The notes below the pieces were generated by a model, which was not told the DNA's origin, ran no database searches, and was given only the letters and a program-made list of their open reading frames with translations. This document shows positions 4,428-5,696 of a DNA stretch of 5,696 nt, in pieces; positions within the stretch are counted from its first letter, which is position 1; every line of letters starts with the position of its first letter. Both the position numbers and the translations under genes were made by a program. Origin of the DNA: JANNSX01 sp031403155 (GTDB lineage Bacteria > Pseudomonadota > Alphaproteobacteria > Rhizobiales > Hyphomicrobiaceae); NCBI GenBank assembly GCA_031403155.1, contig JANNSX010000075.1:1-5696 (forward strand). Reading direction: 5' to 3'.

Positions 4428-5696
4428 TCAACTATGCGCCAGATCGCGGAGCTGGGCGGCAGCCACCGTCAACCGGGCGAGTGTCGGCGCACCGCCGTCG
4501 ATGATCTCGTCCAAGCTCGCCTTGGCACGCTCGGCCGCCTGGCCGTGGCGATCGAGCCAATGGGCGAAGCTCGGCTCCGGGCCATTCGGCGCCCGGACAA
4601 TGTCCTCGAGCACGGCGCGTTGCGCGTCCGACAGGATAGACACAGTCGAGTTGACGGCCAAGCGATCATAATAGTCGGTAAGCTGCAGGCCCTCGGCCGA
4701 ATGGCGCAGCGTGTCGAGCCGGAAATAGGCGCCGATCTCGGCGTGGAGCTTCGCCAGCTCTCCAACGGGCCGCTTCGTCAGATTGGCGACGGCCGTGACA
4801 TCGGAGCCACTGCCGAGCCGATCGAGGACGGCGACGTTTCTGGCCAACTCCGCGGGAACGCCTGCCGCGAGATAGCGGGCGAGCTTGCTACCCTCGGGCG
4901 GCTGGTCCGCATCGGCCGTCACCAGCGGGCGGTAGGCCTCCATGCCCTTGCGAAAGGTTTCGACGATGCCGCCGAGGCCATCGGATAGCCGGGTCTTGCG
5001 GAGGAACCATGCCGTCTGACGGCGGAGCGCATCCTGGGTGTCCCGATAGAGCTCGAGCTGGAGCGCGGCCGGCACCTGGGTGTCGAGCGCATCGATCCCG
5101 GTCCAGATCTCCTCGAGGCTCAGAACCCGGACAGCGGCCGCGAAGGCCGTGACGACGGTGGCTGGGGCATGCCCCGTCTCCTCCTCGAGCCGGACGACGA
5201 AGCTCGCGCCACCCCGGTTGATGACATCGTTCGTCAAGCCCGTAGCGATGATCTCGCGTCGCAGCCGGTGCGCCTCGATGTCCTTGCGGAAGCTCGTCTG
5301 CATCGTCGTCGGGAAGTAGGCGGCGAGCAGATCTCCGAGATGGGGATCGTCCGGAAGACTGCTCTCGAGAAGATGCCGAGACAGCGAGATCTTCGCGTAA
5401 CTTAGCAACACCGCGAGCTCGGGCCGCGTCAGGGCTTCGCCCGCCTTGATGCGCTCGTTGAGTTGAAGGTCGCTCGGCAACCCCTCGAGCGCACGGTCGA
5501 GAATGCCTTCCTGCTCCAGGTCGCGCATCAGATGCTGCTGGAAGCCGGCATCCGCCAGGCCCCGGCTCTCGGCGAGGCTCAAAGCGAGACTCTGCTGGTG
5601 ATTGTTGACGAGACAGGCCTCGGCGACCTCGTTCGTCATGCCGACGAGGATCTCGTTGCGCTTCTCGATCGAGAGCTTGCCCGCGCGGATCGCCGG
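4428..5696 (-). CDS. NAD-specific glutamate dehydrogenase, large type, C-terminal part (5' end outside window)
   Basis: The frame is open from the right edge of the window to the TGA at 4428-4430, giving the last 422 residues. Members of this large class (Pfam Bac_GDH, about 1,600 residues) oxidise L-glutamate to 2-oxoglutarate and ammonium with NAD+, in the cytoplasm, to feed amino-acid carbon into the TCA cycle. The piece begins AIRAGKLSIEKRNEILVGMT and continues EVAEACLVNNHQQSLALSLAE, then LTRPELAVLLSYAKISLSRH, YFPTTMQTSFRKDIEAHRLR and REIIATGLTNDVINRGGASF, all typical of the helical C-terminal region of this class. The catalytic Rossmann domain lies beyond the window. The ATG at 5639 is an internal Met: the frame and the similarity continue upstream of it to the edge. 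The next gene starts 15 nt after the stop, so the MFS gene is probably co-transcribed. The C-terminus appears complete. Confidence 0.93.
   Translation of the reverse strand, partial: PAIRAGKLSIEKRNEILVGMTNEVAEACLVNNHQQSLALSLAESRGLADAGFQQHLMRDLEQEGILDRALEGLPSDLQLNERIKAGEALTRPELAVLLSYAKISLSRHLLESSLPDDPHLGDLLAAYFPTTMQTSFRKDIEAHRLRREIIATGLTNDVINRGGASFVVRLEEETGHAPATVVTAFAAAVRVLSLEEIWTGIDALDTQVPAALQLELYRDTQDALRRQTAWFLRKTRLSDGLGGIVETFRKGMEAYRPLVTADADQPPEGSKLARYLAAGVPAELARNVAVLDRLGSGSDVTAVANLTKRPVGELAKLHAEIGAYFRLDTLRHSAEGLQLTDYYDRLAVNSTVSILSDAQRAVLEDIVRAPNGPEPSFAHWLDRHGQAAERAKASLDEIIDGGAPTLARLTVAAAQLRDLAHS

Noticed and set aside
3945..4988. A 347-codon open frame on the plus strand across the transporter-dehydrogenase junction
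   Set aside because: It lies opposite two clearly recognised genes, its translation is rich in Arg, Gly, His and Asp with no family resemblance, and such antisense frames arise routinely in GC-rich genes.

Overview
The window comes from a GC-rich genome, most likely an alphaproteobacterium of the Rhizobiales/Hyphomicrobiales. The main reasons are the large-type NAD-dependent glutamate dehydrogenase, the strong G/C third-position bias, and a two-hairpin intergenic repeat of a style I associate with that order. The species cannot be named from this sequence.

Layout, left to right. (1) 87-1016, plus strand: a complete ten-helix EamA/DMT-family exporter. (2) 1031-1797, plus strand: a type II toxin-antitoxin operon with the toxin gene first (RelE/HigB-like) and an overlapping Xre-type antitoxin gene. 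It has a recognisable promoter with a 19-bp imperfect palindrome inside it, probably the autoregulatory operator. (3) about 1816-1909: a frameshifted remnant of the 3' end of a second EamA gene, closely matching the end of the intact exporter. The toxin-antitoxin operon is therefore bracketed by an intact exporter and a broken relative. (4) 1906-2061: a repeat-rich intergenic stretch with a large hairpin, a second hairpin that appears to carry another palindrome in its loop, and a third perfect stem next to the stop codon of the convergent gene. (5) 5696-2069, minus strand: a gene set read leftward. It holds the C-terminal part of NAD-glutamate dehydrogenase (cut by the window edge), an Atg22-like/UMF1-family MFS transporter starting 15 nt after it, and a soluble protein of unknown function 88 nt further on.

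How the genes may work together. The minus-strand set looks like one transcription unit joining glutamate catabolism (glutamate to 2-oxoglutarate plus ammonium) with a transporter from a superfamily whose yeast founder exports amino acids from the vacuole, so amino-acid transport is a reasonable guess. The plus-strand toxin-antitoxin module is an accessory insertion unrelated to the metabolic genes. Both transcription directions converge on the 1798-2068 gap, where the hairpins probably separate them.

I found no CRISPR array, tRNA, rRNA, complete insertion sequence or clearly novel defence system. The most informative unusual points are the EamA remnant beside the toxin-antitoxin operon and the nested intergenic repeat. 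Positions 1-86 hold no gene I can support, only the presumed leader of the exporter gene.
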